Source: Pyrrhoderma lamaoense
Taxonomy: Eukaryota; Basidiomycota; Agaricomycetes; Hymenochaetales; Hymenochaetaceae
Direction: 5' to 3'
DNA length: 64,000 bases
NCBI GenBank assembly: GCA_002794735.1
Contig: NBAZ01000039.1
Location: 39,612 to 103,611 of the forward strand
Positions 60,085 to 64,000 of this stretch are shown here, in pieces (position 1 is the stretch's first letter; each line of letters begins with the position of its first letter). The notes under the pieces were generated by a model. It did not search any database and was not told the origin of the DNA. It saw only the letters and a program-made list of their open reading frames with translations. Both the position numbers and the translations under genes were made by a program.

Positions 60085-61799
60085 ATGTCTTCCTCAGGAG
60101 AAATTGCAATTACAGTGACACTCGACTCTCAAACAGGCGACAGTCTCAGCGTCAAAATTCCATATTATTTCGTCTCCGCATCCTCAATGAGTAGAAAGGC
60201 TACCAGCCCATCATCTGTCTCCATTGCTATTGGTGGTGTCGGAATCACTGTATCTACAAATGGCAACATTGCGATCGGTGATAGACCTCGGGTCCCCCAT
60301 TAACGTCCTCATCTGCAGCCAACACCAGGTCCACAGATGGTATGATCGATGCCTCTGGATATGTCACCGAGAATGATAGATGGGAGACCTGCTCTGAAAG
60401 GAGTCTACCCTCAATTTCACGTAAAGTACACAAAAGGAAAGGGTGGACCGACTGTAGTACACCGGCTTCCGTTGATCGCAGCGATGTAGAAGAGATAGAA
60501 GATAATAGGGCTTTCGAAGATGGTGATGATGGAGTTAGAAAGAAAATTCGCTTGCAGAGTATGCAACTGGACGATGAACCTAGAACAAAAACGGAGGAAA
60601 CAGTCCAGAACGCAGTCATCCCACAGGATTCATATAAAAGGGTTTCATCAAGCATTGCCTTTTATGATAAGGCGGATACATCGCGCGGCTGTGCTGATGT
60701 AACAGTAGAGAATCCGAGAGCTATTGATGCTGCTGGATCCAGAGGTTTGGTTAGTTCTGACTTTCGGTGGTAGAAGCTCGATTAACAACTTCAGAAAAGT
60801 ATAGCGATGTCTTACGTATGACTCGTAATAGCAGCCAAGGAGGGGAGCAGATCCAACAAAATCGTCAAGGAGGACTTACTCATGGACCCGCGATAATGGG
60901 TAGTACTATCAGAGAAGGTTGCGAGATTGTTGGAAAAGAACATAATGTCGGCATAGCACTACCACCATCTCCTCAATCTATTTCTACGCATGATGCCACT
61001 GCAGAGGCATCCTTAAGCGTGGTTAGAGAAGACTTGCTTAGGAGTGTCTTGGTATGTCTAACTACAATTCAATCTTGATAGCCGATAACAACTATACTAT
61101 GTTTGGTAGGAGGTACCAAACCCTATTGAGGATGATGTCAGATTGCTTCAGGCTTTTATACGAAAACAGCCTTTCATGGAGGATAGCCATTATCAGGTAG
61201 TTACAAGAGGGAGAAAAATAGGAATATTCACTTCTAGGTAAGTCGAAGAGATAATCAGGCTTATAGACTAATCTTATCACCCTCCAAAGTACTGTTGCCA
61301 GGGAATGTGTGGATGGTGTCCCTAATAATTTCCGAAAGGGGGTTACAGGGCTCGATAAAGCACTATCTTGTTTTCTCTTATCGCAACGAGAGGTCATTCC
61401 AGACTTGAAAAAGATCTCAAAAAATGTACAACCGGCCACTAGCAGGGCACAGTCATTAATTACTTCAACAGGAACAATTCCGACGATTCACACTGGTAGC
61501 GATATTGGACATAACAATGTTTTTCGGCTGCTAGATGAGCGCATACGGTACCACCGTGGGGATCACATTGATCGCTACTATGTCGTAGCTGTAGGGCGAG
61601 AGCCTGGTATATATATCAAAAAGTATGTCACAGATATAATGACTCGGTATCTTGTAATTAACGTTTGATCAGAGAGGACTTCAATAAGCGCATCAATGGT
61701 ATCTCAAGTAACTGTGGAAAAGTATTTAATACGCGTACAAGTGCAGAAATGTGGTATTTCGATAAATTAAGTAAGGGAGAAGTTGAAACTCGAATGTAG
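60085..61799 (+). CDS. Protein with two RNase H1 N-terminal (viroplasmin-like) domains
   Basis: Start MSSSGEIAITVTLDSQTGDS. A beta-rich N-terminal region (SVSIAIGGVGITVSTNG) is followed by a long disordered acidic/basic stretch (VDRSDVEEIEDNRAF, DGVRKKIRLQ). Two related domains come last. The first is HYQVVTRGRKIGIFTSS, CVDGVPNNFRKGVTGLDKAL. The second is RYYVVAVGREPGIYIKK, KRINGISSNCGKVFNTRTSA. Both follow the RNase H1 hybrid-binding/viroplasmin pattern: (Y)xVVxxGRxPGI(Y/F), then xNG, then F.T..eA. No RNase H catalytic domain follows; the frame stops at 61797-61799. Single bases appear to be missing at the C5 run 60294-60298 and near 60762-60764, which join the three frames. The domain binds RNA/DNA hybrids or dsRNA in other proteins; role here unknown. 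Confidence 0.65.
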
Positions 61800-64000
61800 C
61801 TTCCGTATATAGTGTTAGGTAGAGAAGTCAGAGGACTGCGGTTGATCTTTTGTAACAATAATCGAATGCGTAATGTATACGAATCGTGGTTATTATATCA
61901 TATGTCTTGCAGCAGATACTGTTGTATACTCGATGACTCGCTCTAGATTGGGTTATACCTTATTGATATACTGTATCTTCCGTGGAAGGCTCCAAGCTAG
62001 TGCTTGAGTTATCAAGGCAGCTTTTGATGGTCGTTCATAGGCCCTTTTCTAGTAAGGGATAATTATACCTTAATGGTTTACGGAGATTTACATGTAGATG
62101 GACGCTATCTCTACTTGAAAATTTCCCTTGTCGACTTGTTTATGATAGAATAGACTCTGATATTAAAATAGCCATGTTTAAATCTATGTATAGTACAATC
62201 TATACAATGAAGGAACCCTCACCATTTTTTCCTCTTGAAACTGCACATTCTTCGTTACCGGAGCATGTATCAGCACTATTCGTCAAATTAGATAACATCA
62301 GTTTGTATAGATAATTGTAGTTACCGCTTATTACCTACCTTCATACATACATGTGTGAAGTATATGCAAAAAAAATTATGATATAGTAGAGTACTCTCAA
62401 ATATGGAAGTGAACCACCTTATTCGGTAGATAGACCTTACCGATGGCATAAACTTGATGAAGAAAGTTCAATCTCTTTATTAATTACCATAGTATGATTC
62501 TAGCGGTGTAATGTTTCGTATATAACTCAGATGTTCAAATATATTAAATAAAGTACGAAACTTACATTATTAAGTCGTCTACTTTCTATGAAAGAAAACA
62601 GGAATTTGCATGTTTATAAAACCTTTTTATGAGGTTTTCATTGAATAGTTACATAATTTATTCGAGGGCCTAGAACGTTTTTATGTCCTCTCAAGCTTAG
62701 AACCGGCGGCAACTCATTAAGATATCCAAAGCCCCAAACAAAGAGATACATGGCCCTCCCATCATTGAGAACGCGTATCATACGTCCTTGCGTCCAAGTG
62801 GGCTTACAGGCACTATGGCATGACGTCATAGGTCTTCTTCATTCCGTGATGCAAAAGGTATTACTATAATACCACTATACTACTGGGACCAGAGATGTAC
62901 CTATGCTTACTTCAATTGAAATTTGAATAACTGGCAGCAGTTAAACTATATTTTTTGGCTGACAACGGATAACAGAGAAGCAAAAGATGTCCAAATATGT
63001 AGGGGTCATTATATTGGGGTACTTACAAACTAAGAGATTCTGAGAGTGGAGTAAAGGTTGCTACATAGAGAGTGCAAAATCAGGTATTTTTCTCGATAAA
63101 CTCGTCTTTTTGAGTTTACAATGAAGGAATCGGAACTTCTTCTGCATTCGCTTATCACTTCTATACTATCTTGTATATTACTGAATTTGATGACTTCATT
63201 AATTTCCTAAGCGAACCAGATGATCCATAGAAAAGCTTAGGCTTTAGGCTACTCCCGTCCACTACAAAGAAAAGAACACGAGGCTAGCACGATTTATTAA
63301 TTTCCATAAATACACCCATTATAATCCATATTTTCACTCCTTATCAGCCTGATTTTCGTTATTTTCCGATGCGCGTCAATACAGGCTTCCAAGTCAATGC
63401 ATCAAAAGCAATACAGTATCTGTTATAAGGATCTTCGACTCCAAAATCATGGATAACATGCACAATTACCCGTGTAAATTATGAATACAACCGACGTCTT
63501 GACGCCTCGCGTTCAACACGACCTGGTACTCAATGATGTACGTGTTGAATCATCGCCGGATATTGCATTGGATTGTGTTGTGCGTACGTGAAGCTGCAAT
63601 AGATCTATGCACATATATCACTTCTTCAATATAATGGTATACTTGTGATTCTTCTCAAACTACTTCTTATACATGAAAAAATACTAGTAATAGACTACTA
63701 GGTAACACTGGCTAAGCTCATATTCTCGGAATTGTCGCGGTGTACAATTTGAAGCAAGTGCAGAGCCGCTCATAATAACGTATGATGTGTGGGTAATCAG
63801 GAACGAAATACCATACGGATCAATGAACCGGGGAGAAGCGCCGTGCTGTTTACCCACGAAGCATGCAACGATCAAGTAATCAGCCTGTAATGCACATATA
63901 ACCAAGACTCCCTTCGGTCAGATCTGAGTATTTTTTATGATTATGCTGTTGCTATCTGCTATCTAAGGAGGGCACCACAATCATGTGACTTAAGCTACTT
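61800..64000. other. Right end, little recognisable
   Basis: AT-rich with TA-rich stretches. A minus-strand stretch near 63361-63480 reads as a plausible exon (HDFGVEDPYNRYCIAFDAL, then WKPVLTRIGK and a stop), and other possible minus exons lie up to 63905. No family was recognised, and the gene may be incomplete or false. Confidence 0.3.

Noticed and set aside
1..64000. CRISPR arrays, rRNA and tRNA genes
   Set aside because: Looked for on both strands; no repeat-spacer array, rRNA segment or convincing cloverleaf with A and B boxes was seen.

Overview
The window looks like nuclear DNA of a filamentous basidiomycete of the Agaricomycetes, most likely a Rhizoctonia/Ceratobasidiaceae-type genome. 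The reasons are many short (about 45-65 nt) GT-AG introns, F-box proteins with a leucine-rich tail, class I hydrophobins, an expanded kinase family, a TUP1 corepressor and TRM112 orthologue, and secreted RlpA-like proteins. The organism is my inference from gene style, not from a marker sequence. Exon structures were read by eye from frame, splice sites and family motifs.

Left end (1-14,000): an accessory, repeat-rich, gene-poor region. It carries a family of small Asn/Thr/Gly-rich proteins (about 70-98 aa) in at least four related units plus one degraded copy. Two units form a head-to-head inverted repeat. Three share a promoter block, and all share a likely intron just after the stop codon. 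Two solo LTRs with 4-bp target duplications sit in the 3' flanks of two of these units. A GNAT acetyltransferase with five introns lies inside the region. I recognise no function for the small family.

Centre (14,000-43,000): ferric reductase, GH27 alpha-galactosidase, F-box protein, a kinase joined to a degenerate G-alpha domain, a secreted double-psi beta-barrel protein, a coiled-coil protein, two tail-to-tail hydrophobin genes, an intronless L-fuconate dehydratase, a second F-box protein and a kinase-WD40 fusion.

Right part (43,000-64,000): cytochrome P450, TRM112, TUP1, a third hydrophobin, a hAT-like MITE and transposase relic, a kinase fused to a TUP1-like WD40 domain, a small Zn2Cys6-type protein, and a protein with two RNase H1 N-terminal/viroplasmin-like domains. 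The last 2.2 kb hold little.

Two themes stand out. First, three paralogous kinases on the same strand keep the same N-terminal exon plan but each carries a different signalling module at the C-terminus (G-alpha-like, WD40, TUP1-like WD40). Second, many otherwise well-conserved genes, including TUP1, are broken by exactly one missing base, usually in a short homopolymer. That points to residual deletion errors in the assembly more than to gene decay, so 'pseudogene' calls here should be treated with care.
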